NCBI GenBank assembly: GCA_015060885.1
Contig: SUXO01000002.1
Coordinates: 1 to 64,000 of the forward strand
DNA from: Bacteroidales bacterium
GTDB taxonomy: Bacteria > Bacteroidota > Bacteroidia > Bacteroidales > Bacteroidaceae
Direction of reading: 5' to 3'
Length of the DNA: 64,000 nt
Shown here piece by piece: positions 53,979-63,376 of the stretch. The notes under the pieces were generated by a model. That model had not been told where the DNA came from. It was given only the letters and a program-made list of their open reading frames with translations, and ran no database searches. Within the stretch, counting starts at the first letter, position 1, and the number at the start of each line of letters is the position of its first letter. The translations under genes were made by a program, and so were the position numbers.

Positions 53979-54012
53979 AAAGAAGGGCGCACGCACCGGT
54001 GCACCCTTCTTT
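53979..54012 (-). terminator. Stem-loop terminator downstream of the GH31 gene
   Basis: AAAGAAGGG...CACCCTTCTTT inverted repeat 3' of the stop at 54031. Confidence 0.65.
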
Positions 54013-54030
54013 GCGTTGTGTAAGTTTTTT

Positions 54031-57000
54031 TCAGAACTTAATGCAGTTGAGGTTCTTGTCGACAATCACCCCGTCGGTAGCTTTAAGGTTGAACTTAATG
54101 TTCTTTTTGGCTTTGAGTGTAATTGTTGCAATCTCCACATCGCCGTTGAGCGTGGGCTGGTCGGCTACGTTCACAAAGGTGGGGTACACGGCTGTTGTTC
54201 CGTTGCCGTGCAGGCGGTTCTTTGTGTAGTTTTCCATATTGGCCGTGTTCATTGCATTTACTGTAACATACTCATAGTCGTTGCTGTCGTAAGGAATGGC
54301 AAAGCCAAATGCATTGACATTGGCAAGGCCTGTTCCCTTTATTGTAAGGGTTACCTCCTCGCCGGCTTTGTAGTTCTTCTTGTCGGCGGCAATGGTGATG
54401 GTGCCGGCTACTGCTTGTGCGGGGTTGGCATAGGCTCCGTCGTCAATGCGTGTGGCAGCAACGGAAATGTCGTAAGCATCGATAATGCCGTTTTCGTTCA
54501 TATCGCCAATGCTCACATACTCGAAGTCGCTGTCGCTGTTGCGCAGGCCGGTGTAGTTCATATATGATGTGAGGTCGTTCTCGTCAACCTTCTTGTCCTT
54601 GTTTATGTCGCCGGGGAGGAATGTCTCGGTGCCTGCGACTTTGAATATGTACATTTCGCGGCCCGAACCGAAGTTACCCACAGCCTCGCTGACGTGAATT
54701 TTTACAAAGCGTGCTTTGGGGTTGCCATCGAAGGTGAATACTTTGGTGTCGGGTGTGCGCTCCCACTTGACAGCCACTGGCTCGCTCCAATTCTCCTTGT
54801 TGGTGCTGTAACTTATCTGTGCAGCGGTTATGGTGCCGTTGCCGCTATCTTCACGGCCCAAGTAATGCAGCTTGTCGAGTGTGCTCAATCCGTTCAAGTC
54901 TATAATCATATCGAATGGAACAGAACTTTCGCCATAAACAGTGTGCCAAATGTTGCCCTCCTCGAAGTCGAAGAGGCGGTTGGGGCCCTGTCCTCCCTGG
55001 TTGCGGCAGGTTGTTGTTGCCGAAAGTCCTTTGAGGGCAAATTCAAGCGGGTTGTTCTTTGTTGTGCTTTCGATGGTTGTCCACTCCGATGCTCCGCTCT
55101 TGTTTACGGCACGTATGCTGAACTTGTATGAGGTTTCGGGTTTCAGGTCCTCGAACAGCAGTTCGCAGTTCTTGATGGTGGTGTAGTTGCGGCCTTCGAA
55201 CTCAATTTCGTAGTAGTCGGCACCGGCTACCTTTTCCCATGATGGTGTGAGGGTGTAGGGCTGGCGGTTCTCGTCGGTTACAGTGGCTTTGGGTGCCTCC
55301 AATGTGCCTTCGGTTTTGAGGTGGCTGTTGGGGGTGTCGAACTTGTAGCCTTTTACGGTGAGTGTGGTGGCTGCTGCTGTAACATCGCTTTTTGCGAGTT
55401 TCACCATAACCACGGGGTTCTTTATTATCTCAACTTTTGCAAATTCGCTGCCTTCGGTGGCGAAGCGGTTGAGGTTGGGTGCTGCATCGTAGAAGTATAC
55501 ATTCTCGCCTTTCTCAAACTCTTCTATCGAAGATACCTCTGTGAGCTTTATGCTCTTTTTGCCCACTTTTGCCGATACCTTCTTGGGTGCCTCGCTCACA
55601 TTCACCTTGAAAATGGTTGTCTTCTCCTTTACAAAGCCGTTGAAACTGCCTGTTGTGGGAGCAATGGTAATGGTGGCAATGCCTTTTTCATTGCAGGCGG
55701 ATGTTATCTTGGTCTCGGTGAAGTGTCCCGCACGGTAGAGCTCGGTTGTTCCGTCGTCGTCGTACTCGGTGAACGATGTCTCGCCGGCGGGGTATAACTC
55801 ATACATACGCAGGCTGTTGTCAACCTGTGCAGGGGTGTTGTGCGGTGTGGTAACGGGGATAATGGCTCCGGCCTTTACAAAGAGGGGGAGTTTCCACAAG
55901 GGGGCATCGAAGTTGTTTACAATGCAGTTGCCGTTGTAATTCTCGCCTGTGAAGTAGTCAATCCAGGTACCTTCGGGGAGGTAGATGCCGTTACGTATGT
56001 CGTTGCCATCCTTGTCCATTGCTGTTTCCTGGTATATGGGGGCTACAAGGAAGTAGGGGCCGTAGAGGAACTGGTAGCGTGTGGCACTGCCCTGTGTGTA
56101 TTCGTTGGGGTAGTCGAGGAACATTGCGCGTATCATGGGCTTGCCGTTGATTGCTTCGCGTGCGATGCTGTATGCGTAGGGCATAATCTCGGCTTTCATC
56201 TTCAAGTAGCTGCGGTTGATTGATTCTGCGGGGTCGCCGAATACGTGGGGATATTTCTGGCTGGAACCCCAACCGTCCATATTGAGCATCATTGGAGTGT
56301 ATGTTTTCCATTGGTAGTCGCGCACGTTGACCGGTATGTTGTTGCCGCCGAAGATTCCGTCCATATCCGATGTGATGTTGGGTTGTCCGGCAAGGCCCGA
56401 ACCTATGTATGTGGGTATGTGGAAACGGATATACTCCCACTCTCCGCCGCTCTGGTCGCCGGTCCATATTCCGGCGTAGCGTTGTGTGCCTGCCCAACCG
56501 TCGAGAGAAATTATGAACGGGCGTGCGTTGTTGCCGTAGTATGTCATTATCTGCGCAACGTCGGTTACGCCGTTGAGGCCGAACGAATAGCCGGCACCTA
56601 CCCACGCAACGTCGGTTTTGAGCACGCGAACACCGGCATCGCGCACCTCCTTGACTATGTCGCGCTGCAAAATTGCGTTAATGCCTTCGCGGGGGTAGAG
56701 GTTCGACTCGGTCCACAAACCAATCTCCACACCTTTGGCGCGTGCATAGTCGCCAAACTCTTTAAGGTTCTGTATGTTGCCGTCGATGGTCTCGGTCTGC
56801 CCGTATCCGGCACCGTAACCGTCGTTGGGGAGAATCCAGCCGAGGGGCATATCGTGAGCCTCGTAACGGTCGATGACCGCGCGGGCCGAAAACTGGTACT
56901 GCTCTTTGCCGAACTCGCCGTTTAGCGACTCTTTTATGCCGCCGTTGTCGGTCTGGCTCTCTTTGTAGCGTTTGCCGTCTTCGTACACAAAGCCGCTCTC

Positions 57001-57870
57001 TGCGTTCTCTTTCCAGTAGTCGCGGTTGTAGGCGTTGAGGTGTCCCTCGTAGAAACCGAACTTGGGAATGAGAACAGGCTCGCCTGTGAGCTGGTAGAAG
57101 TCGTTGAGCAGTGCTATGCCGCAACTGTTTACCATAAAGAATACGTCGAGGTAATCAATCTCGTGCATAAGGGTGACATTGTCGGCCTTTGTCGCGCCAA
57201 AGTCGTATGTTCCCTTCTTGAATGTGTGCCACATAAAGCCGTAGCCGCCTGTCGACCAGAAGAAGGGGGTGGGCGATGCAACACCGCCGTCGGTCCAGCT
57301 GTTCTGGTTCTCAATGGCTATTATGTTGCCTTTGTGCGAGAAACGGCCGTTCTGCACGCCGCCTCCATAGTAGTATTCGCCGAGGGTGCTTTTGAGTGTA
57401 AGCGTTGTCTTTGCGTTCTTGAAAAGGGCGGGGGCAGCCTCTTCTATTACTGTCTTGCCTGTTGTGAGGTCTTTGACCTTCATCAACCCGTTCTCCTTGC
57501 AAATGGCAATTTCTATTTTTGAGGTGGTGATGGTGTAGCCCTTCTCGCACTCGTTCACGGTTATCTCCTTAACCTCGCGGCGAGGGTTGCCAACAAGAAT
57601 TTTTGCTTCGGGTACCGCAACGGGGTCGCGCAGAATACCGCCCTTGTTGTCGCGGAACAGGCGGAATATGTTTTCGCCGTAGAAATCAATGGTTATTTTC
57701 TCTTTGTTGTGCAAATCTACTTCCACCGTGGTGGGGTTTATCTTTGCAACCTTGTCGATAGTTGCCTGTGGGGTTCCGTCGTTTGCATTTGCGGCAAAAA
57801 GCGGTACAAAGGCAAAAAGCATTGTTACCGCTATTGCGGCTGCTTTGATGCTTCCTTTTCTCATTCTCAT
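54031..57870 (-). CDS. GH31 family glycosidase with Fn3-like, discoidin-like, dockerin-like and cohesin-like C-terminal modules
   Basis: GLWTESNLYPREG, RVLKTDVAWVGAGYSFG, WTGDQSGGEWEYIRF GH31 regions; GDINKDKKVDENDLTSYMNY...GDMNENGIIDAYDISVAATRID; AGEEVTLTIKGTGLANVNAFGFAIPYDSNDYEYV. Confidence 0.9.
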   Translation of the reverse strand: MRMRKGSIKAAAIAVTMLFAFVPLFAANANDGTPQATIDKVAKINPTTVEVDLHNKEKITIDFYGENIFRLFRDNKGGILRDPVAVPEAKILVGNPRREVKEITVNECEKGYTITTSKIEIAICKENGLMKVKDLTTGKTVIEEAAPALFKNAKTTLTLKSTLGEYYYGGGVQNGRFSHKGNIIAIENQNSWTDGGVASPTPFFWSTGGYGFMWHTFKKGTYDFGATKADNVTLMHEIDYLDVFFMVNSCGIALLNDFYQLTGEPVLIPKFGFYEGHLNAYNRDYWKENAESGFVYEDGKRYKESQTDNGGIKESLNGEFGKEQYQFSARAVIDRYEAHDMPLGWILPNDGYGAGYGQTETIDGNIQNLKEFGDYARAKGVEIGLWTESNLYPREGINAILQRDIVKEVRDAGVRVLKTDVAWVGAGYSFGLNGVTDVAQIMTYYGNNARPFIISLDGWAGTQRYAGIWTGDQSGGEWEYIRFHIPTYIGSGLAGQPNITSDMDGIFGGNNIPVNVRDYQWKTYTPMMLNMDGWGSSQKYPHVFGDPAESINRSYLKMKAEIMPYAYSIAREAINGKPMIRAMFLDYPNEYTQGSATRYQFLYGPYFLVAPIYQETAMDKDGNDIRNGIYLPEGTWIDYFTGENYNGNCIVNNFDAPLWKLPLFVKAGAIIPVTTPHNTPAQVDNSLRMYELYPAGETSFTEYDDDGTTELYRAGHFTETKITSACNEKGIATITIAPTTGSFNGFVKEKTTIFKVNVSEAPKKVSAKVGKKSIKLTEVSSIEEFEKGENVYFYDAAPNLNRFATEGSEFAKVEIIKNPVVMVKLAKSDVTAAATTLTVKGYKFDTPNSHLKTEGTLEAPKATVTDENRQPYTLTPSWEKVAGADYYEIEFEGRNYTTIKNCELLFEDLKPETSYKFSIRAVNKSGASEWTTIESTTKNNPLEFALKGLSATTTCRNQGGQGPNRLFDFEEGNIWHTVYGESSVPFDMIIDLNGLSTLDKLHYLGREDSGNGTITAAQISYSTNKENWSEPVAVKWERTPDTKVFTFDGNPKARFVKIHVSEAVGNFGSGREMYIFKVAGTETFLPGDINKDKKVDENDLTSYMNYTGLRNSDSDFEYVSIGDMNENGIIDAYDISVAATRIDDGAYANPAQAVAGTITIAADKKNYKAGEEVTLTIKGTGLANVNAFGFAIPYDSNDYEYVTVNAMNTANMENYTKNRLHGNGTTAVYPTFVNVADQPTLNGDVEIATITLKAKKNIKFNLKATDGVIVDKNLNCIKF

Positions 57871-58079
57871 TTTGTGGTCTGTAATAAAATGTTTATCTAA
57901 TCTTTTGTTTAATATATTCGAATAGAGTACAAAAATATATAAAATAAGTGATTGTTTAAAGTTAAATACTATTAAATGGAGCGTGCACCCCTGTTATTGC
58001 CAAATAAGTAGGCAAATATTCCGTTAATGACATTTTTTTGAACTATCTTCGCCCTGTTTTTTACGAGAGAAAGAAAAAG

Positions 58080-60590
58080 ATGATTTATCCGCGGAATTTT
58101 GAGAGTAAAATAGAGTTCGATGTTGTGCGCTCTTTGTTGAAAGAGCGTTGCTTGTGCCGTTTGGGCAGGGAAAGGGTCGATGATATGTCCTTTATGACCG
58201 ATTACCACACCCTTATGTCGCGCCTCAATGAAACGGAGGAGTTCGTGCGTATTTTACAGGTTGAGCAGAACTTCCCTTCCGACTTCTATTTCGATGTCCG
58301 CGAACCGCTTAAACGAATATGCATCGAGGGTATGTATATGACAGCCGACGAGCTTTTCGACCTGCGCCGTTCGCTCGATACCATAGGCCGGATAATATCG
58401 CTGTTGCGTAGGCAAAGCGGTGCCGGCGAGGCCTCCGAGGATGCTCCTCTGTACCCGTCGTTGCGTTGCCTGGCAGGTGATGTGGAGGCCTGTCCGCGAA
58501 TAATACGTGATATTGATGCCATTATAGACAAGTTCGGTGCGGTGAAGGACAGCGCATCGCCCGCGCTTGCCCATATAAGGAGCGAGCTTGTGCGAACGTC
58601 GGGCAGCATATCCCGCACGCTGAACTCCATTCTGCGCCACGCACAGGCCGAAGGCCTTGTTGAAAAGGATGCCGCGCCCACCTTCCGCGACGGGCGACTT
58701 GTAATTCCTGTTGCACCGGCACTCAAACGCAAGATGCGTGGTATTGTGCACGACGAATCGGCCAGTGGAAAAACAGTCTTTATAGAACCGGCCGAGGTGG
58801 TTGAGGCCAATAACCGCATACGCGAGCTCGAAGCCGAAGAGAAACGCGAGATAATAGCAATTCTCACAGCCTGTTCGCAGCAGCTTGTTCCCGATGTCCC
58901 TGCACTGCTGCAACTATATGAATTCCTCGGTGAAATGGACTTTATACGTGCGAAAGCCGAGCTTGCAATAAGTTTCGACGCTGTGAAGCCCGTGGTGGAG
59001 AACCGCCCGTTCATAGACTGGGGTGCCGCCTGCCACCCGTTGCTCGAAATATCGTTGCGCAAGCACGGACGCAAGATGTCGCGCCTCGACATACAGCTCG
59101 ACGGCGAGCGGCGCATACTGCTTATTTCGGGCCCCAATGCGGGCGGAAAGTCGGTCTGCCTTAAAACTGCCGGCCTGTTGCAGTATATGTTGCAATGCGG
59201 TATGCTTGTTCCACTGCACGAACGCAGCAGGGCGGGAATTTTCAAGAGTATGTTCATCGACATTGGCGACGAGCAGAGCATTGAGGACGATTTGAGTACC
59301 TATTCGAGCCATCTGCTCAATATGAAACTTACCCTCAAAAACTGCGACGGGCAGTCGCTCATTCTCATCGACGAGTTCGGTAGCGGTACCGAACCGCTCA
59401 TTGGTGCCGCCATTGCCGAAGCCATACTTAAACGCTTCAACAACAAGGGTGCCTTTGGCATTATAACCACACACTACCAGAACCTGAAACACTTTGCCGA
59501 CTCCACTCCCGGTGTCGTGAATGGTGCAATGCTGTACGACCGTGGCGAGATGCGCCCTCTCTTCCAGTTGCAGATAGGCAACCCCGGCAGCTCCTTTGCC
59601 GTGGAGATTGCCCGCAAGATAGGCCTGCCCGAAGAGGTCATCGAGGATGCTTCGCAGATAGTGGGCAGCGACTATATACAGTCCGACAAGTATTTGCAGG
59701 ATATTGTGCGCGACAAGCGTTACTGGGAAACCAAGCGCAAGAACGTGCATCAGAAGGAGAAGGAACTCGACGAGATGCTGGGCAAGGTACAGGAGTCGTC
59801 GGACGAACTGAAAAAGAGCCGTAAGCAGATATTGAAGGATGCACGCGAGGAGGCCGAGTCGCTGTTGCGCGAAGCCAACGCAAAGATAGAGAATACAATA
59901 CGCTCCATTGTCGAAGCGAAGGCCGAGAAGGAGAAAACCCGTCAGGCAAGGCAGGAGTTGCGCGACTTCGGCAAGGAACTCGAAGAGATTGCCCGTCGCA
60001 AGCAACAGGTGCAGACCGACAGGGAGATGGCAAGGATAATAGCACGCCAGGAGCGTAAAAAGAGCGGTAAAAAGGATAAAAAAACGGAATCGCCACAGGA
60101 AGGTGCGGTGCAGGCACCCAAAGCCGTTCAGTTCGAAAAGGGGATGTTTGTGCGCATCGATGGGCAACAGGCTGTGGGCGAAATCCTTTCAATGAACAAG
60201 GCGGGTGCAGTGGTGCGTTTCGGTGCAATAAAATCGACCGTTGCCATCGACCGTCTGCGCCCGGCCCAGGCACCGAAAGAGGAGGTACGCAAGGTGTCGT
60301 TCCTCACGAGCGAAACACAGGAACAGTTGCATAACAAACGCTTGAATTTCAAGTCGGAAATAGATATTCGCGGTATGCGTGGCGAGGAGGCAGTGCAGGC
60401 TGTGAACTATTTTATAGACGATGCGGTAATATGTAATGTGCACCAGTTGCGTGTGTTGCACGGTACGGGTAATGGTATCTTACGCACCCTTGTGCGGCAG
60501 TATTTGAGCACCGTGCCTTTTGTGAAGAATTTTCACGATGAGCACGTGCAGTTCGGTGGTGCGGGTATCACGGTTATTGATTTGGAATAG
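58080..60590 (+). CDS. mutS2: Endonuclease MutS2 with C-terminal Smr domain
   Basis: LLISGPNAGGKSVCLKTAGLLQYMLQ; LILIDEFGSGTEPLIGAAIAEAIL; Smr EIDIRGMRGEEAVQAVNYFIDDA...VLHGTGNGILR; start moved to MIYPRNFESKIEFD. Confidence 0.96.
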   Translation: MIYPRNFESKIEFDVVRSLLKERCLCRLGRERVDDMSFMTDYHTLMSRLNETEEFVRILQVEQNFPSDFYFDVREPLKRICIEGMYMTADELFDLRRSLDTIGRIISLLRRQSGAGEASEDAPLYPSLRCLAGDVEACPRIIRDIDAIIDKFGAVKDSASPALAHIRSELVRTSGSISRTLNSILRHAQAEGLVEKDAAPTFRDGRLVIPVAPALKRKMRGIVHDESASGKTVFIEPAEVVEANNRIRELEAEEKREIIAILTACSQQLVPDVPALLQLYEFLGEMDFIRAKAELAISFDAVKPVVENRPFIDWGAACHPLLEISLRKHGRKMSRLDIQLDGERRILLISGPNAGGKSVCLKTAGLLQYMLQCGMLVPLHERSRAGIFKSMFIDIGDEQSIEDDLSTYSSHLLNMKLTLKNCDGQSLILIDEFGSGTEPLIGAAIAEAILKRFNNKGAFGIITTHYQNLKHFADSTPGVVNGAMLYDRGEMRPLFQLQIGNPGSSFAVEIARKIGLPEEVIEDASQIVGSDYIQSDKYLQDIVRDKRYWETKRKNVHQKEKELDEMLGKVQESSDELKKSRKQILKDAREEAESLLREANAKIENTIRSIVEAKAEKEKTRQARQELRDFGKELEEIARRKQQVQTDREMARIIARQERKKSGKKDKKTESPQEGAVQAPKAVQFEKGMFVRIDGQQAVGEILSMNKAGAVVRFGAIKSTVAIDRLRPAQAPKEEVRKVSFLTSETQEQLHNKRLNFKSEIDIRGMRGEEAVQAVNYFIDDAVICNVHQLRVLHGTGNGILRTLVRQYLSTVPFVKNFHDEHVQFGGAGITVIDLE

Positions 60591-60799
60591 TGTTATTGCC
60601 TTTGCAGTAGGGGCAGACCGGTGTGTCTGCCCAAAAACGCAAGCAACGAAAAACAATAGAACAGAAAAACAGCTGTCCCTCTCGCAGAGGGACGAGAAAT
60701 TTACGTGTAAATTTCGGAGGGAGTGCTAAAATAGGCTCAGTCGCAAAAAGGTGTGGGCACTCACCATATACGATACTAAACATTCTTGCTTTTGACTTC

Positions 60800-61322
60800 T
60801 CGGTGTTATTTGTCGGTTATTCTCTCATTGGAAATATATCTTTGATGTTCTTTGTCGCGCAAAGAACCAAACGCCCGGCACGCGAGAAAAATCAGTCGCT
60901 CGGTTCTTTGTTCACGTCGCCCAAAGGCGAACCCTCAGTCGAACCTCCCTTGCCGCGTTTATCTTTCTCACATTTGCAGGGTGCTGCGGAATTAAATGTA
61001 ATTTAATAGACAATGCTTGCAGCAATTAGTCGCACGTAGTGCGGGATGCGAACAGCAAGCATTGTCAACTTATGTCAAACATTCTCGCTTCGCGCAACCT
61101 CGGCTGCATTCGCTTTGCGTGCAAGTAAACTTTCACTCGCTCATTTGCACGAGCTTTCGCACTCTCTCCTGCAAATGCTCGGATAAACACTGTGATTTTA
61201 ACGGTGCCGGTTTCTTTTTTGAGAATTACCATTGCAGGAGATAATTCGTTATACAAAGGGCAGCGTGAGGGAGCACAACTTATTAAAGAATCAACTTGTC
61301 CACACTAAATTTCTACTGAACC
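60800..61322 (+). repeat. Dispersed intergenic repeat E1, copy C
   Basis: Shares left end and hairpins with copy A and right end (TTCGTTATACAAAGGGC...TTTCTACTGAACC) with copy B. Confidence 0.85.
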
Positions 61323-61352
61323 TCAATTATGGCACAACTACAAGCAGAAGTA

Positions 61353-62084
61353 TTATTTCTCTGCACCTTCATTCAAAATGAATTTTACATTAACATTCAC
61401 GCTGAAAGTGAGTTTCCCGATCTCTATTACCGGCTCGGCTCCGTCGGCCGAAACCATTGCGTTCTCCTCTATGACTGCACGGCTTTTGTAGAGCCTGGGC
61501 TGTGTGCCACCGCTGTTTGAACTCCAAGAGTTTATGCTTATGGCGGCACCGATGCTCTGTCCCACCGCACCGGCAAGTATCGCGGCTTGCGATTGCGCCT
61601 TCTTCATCGCCTCAACGCCAAGCTCATTGTAAAGTTCGTCGGCCTTGCTGTATCTTGTACTCACAAGCTGAATGTTGGTAATACCGTTTGTTTCGAGGCT
61701 GCTTATTACCTTCTGCATTGTGTCGGCATTGTCGAGTTTTAGCATATATGTTGCGGTGGTGCGTGGGGTGAGGTTTCGGCGGAATGTGGTGTAGCTCACC
61801 TGGCTGTCCATAAAATTGAGCGTGAGGTTTTTCTCCACGTCAATCTTCAATGCTTGCAGGGCTTTTATCATAGCGTTCTGCTGTTGCTCAACGGTTACCT
61901 TGCCTTTGGTGTCCTTTTCGTTTATGGTGATGCTTATGTATAGCTCGTCGGGGGTTACCTTGCGCTCGGCTTTTGCGCTTTGGTCTATGCAGGGTTGGTT
62001 GTTCTGCTGTGCTGTTGCCTTTAATGGTGCGAGTGCAAATATTGCCATTGCTGCAATAGATGCGATGATAGTTGAAGTTCTCAT
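61353..62084 (-). CDS. SIMPL domain (DUF541) protein, secreted
   Basis: Signal peptide; AERKVTPDELYISITINEKDTKGKVTVEQQQNAMIKALQALKID. Confidence 0.88.
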   Translation of the reverse strand: MRTSTIIASIAAMAIFALAPLKATAQQNNQPCIDQSAKAERKVTPDELYISITINEKDTKGKVTVEQQQNAMIKALQALKIDVEKNLTLNFMDSQVSYTTFRRNLTPRTTATYMLKLDNADTMQKVISSLETNGITNIQLVSTRYSKADELYNELGVEAMKKAQSQAAILAGAVGQSIGAAISINSWSSNSGGTQPRLYKSRAVIEENAMVSADGAEPVIEIGKLTFSVNVNVKFILNEGAEK

Positions 62085-62138
62085 TTTCTTTTCTGTTTTG
62101 TAATTATGCCCGCAAGTTGGTGCTTTTGAAATAAAAAA

Positions 62139-62182
62139 GCAAATGGCGTGTCACGTTTTTTGTGATTTTTAACGCCATTTGC
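62139..62182 (-). terminator. Intrinsic terminator downstream of the AraC-family gene
   Basis: GCAAATGGCG...CGCCATTTGC inverted repeat followed by TTTTTTAT on the minus strand. Confidence 0.8.
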
Positions 62183-62242
62183 CTGTTTTGAACAATTTTT
62201 AATGCCCGCTTCTGTAAATTACCGCAACCGGGTGACTATGGT

Positions 62243-63157
62243 TTACACGTTGCGCGATGCTCGTTTGCGGTATTCCAGCGGTGGTATGCCTGTCTTTTTC
62301 CTGAAAAATGTGGAGAACTGCCCCAGGCACTCGAAGTGCAGTTTTTCGGCAATCTGGGCGATGTTTAGGTTGGTGGAGTAGAGCAGCTCCTTTGCCTTTT
62401 CGAGTTTGAGCCCCTGGCGGTACTGCCCCGGCGAAATTCCACAAGTGCGCTTGAACTCGCGACGGAACAGCGAATAGCTTATGTTGAGGGATTTCGCAAT
62501 GTCTTCCAGCGCGTGGCTGCCGCTTGTGTCCTCCTTCATTATTGCTTTGGCCTGGTTTATGATGCGTGTCATATAACTGTCGCCGAACGAGTGGTTGAGG
62601 TCCTCGTAATACACGCGCCCGATGAGCGAGAATGCCAGGCCTGCTGCCATCTGCTGGTAGCCTTTTCGCTCGCTGCTCACGATGTTCAGAATATCGTGGT
62701 AGGTGTTTATTATCTGCTCGTCGACTCCTATGCGGAACACGCAGTTCTTGAAGGTGAAAAAGCCTGTCTTTATCTTGTCGTCGATGATGCTGCCGTTAAA
62801 ACCCACCCAGTGGTCGTCCCACCCGGTTTCGGGGTCGGGAGAGAAGGTGTGCCACTCGCCGGGGAAGAGCATGAACATTGTGCCGGCCTCAATCCTGGTT
62901 CTTGAACACGATGCGCTTTCAAAATATCCCGAACCGCGTGTTATGTACACAAGCTGGTATTCGTTGAGGGTGCGTTTGCCGTCTTCGGGGAAGTTGTAGC
63001 CGTCGGGGTGGGCCGATATGGGGTATTCGCGGTTAGGCGGAACGTGCTGGTAGCCGGCTGTCGTCACTGCAAGGCCCCACGATTTGTCTTTGGGCGATAT
63101 TTGCAGGTATTTGAACAGTTCAATCTTTGTTTCTGCCTTTTTGCTCTCTTCTTTCAT
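62243..63157 (-). CDS. AraC family transcriptional regulator
   Basis: LEDIAKSLNISYSLFRREFKRTCGISPGQYRQGLKLEKAKELLYSTNLNIAQIAEKLHFECLGQFSTFFRKKTGIPPLEYRKR. Confidence 0.96.
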   Translation of the reverse strand: MKEESKKAETKIELFKYLQISPKDKSWGLAVTTAGYQHVPPNREYPISAHPDGYNFPEDGKRTLNEYQLVYITRGSGYFESASCSRTRIEAGTMFMLFPGEWHTFSPDPETGWDDHWVGFNGSIIDDKIKTGFFTFKNCVFRIGVDEQIINTYHDILNIVSSERKGYQQMAAGLAFSLIGRVYYEDLNHSFGDSYMTRIINQAKAIMKEDTSGSHALEDIAKSLNISYSLFRREFKRTCGISPGQYRQGLKLEKAKELLYSTNLNIAQIAEKLHFECLGQFSTFFRKKTGIPPLEYRKRASRNV

Positions 63158-63376
63158 AGTTGTGATAGTATAGTCCTATTCACAAAGAAAATAAAAAAAG
63201 TTCATACTTGAACAATATTTATAAGAATTTTTTACCACCGGTGTAATTCTCTGTTATTTTTCTTTAAAAAAACCTCTGCACCTTATTAATATTAGATGCC
63301 TTCTCACCCGACGGGTGTAAACCTTTTATTCTTTATGCTTGTTTTTCTATCTGTAAACTTTCAAACATATAAAATT

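Noticed and set aside
53568-54065. 165-aa ORF (MSTRTSTALSSEKNLHNAKKG...) and similar ORFs at 48587-48847 and 60623-61006
   Set aside because: These read through the E1/E2 intergenic repeats; the shared peptide (ICRL..HWKYIFDVLCRAKNQTPGTRVKS) reflects repeat DNA, not a protein family, and the 53568 ORF also crosses the GH31 terminator.
58914-60167. 417-aa minus-strand ORF opposite mutS2
   Set aside because: Antisense shadow ORF; mutS2 is unambiguous on the plus strand.
48639-61322. Possible CRISPR array or transposon from the repeated sequences
   Set aside because: No short regularly spaced repeats, no cas genes and no transposase; repeats are long, mosaic and intergenic.
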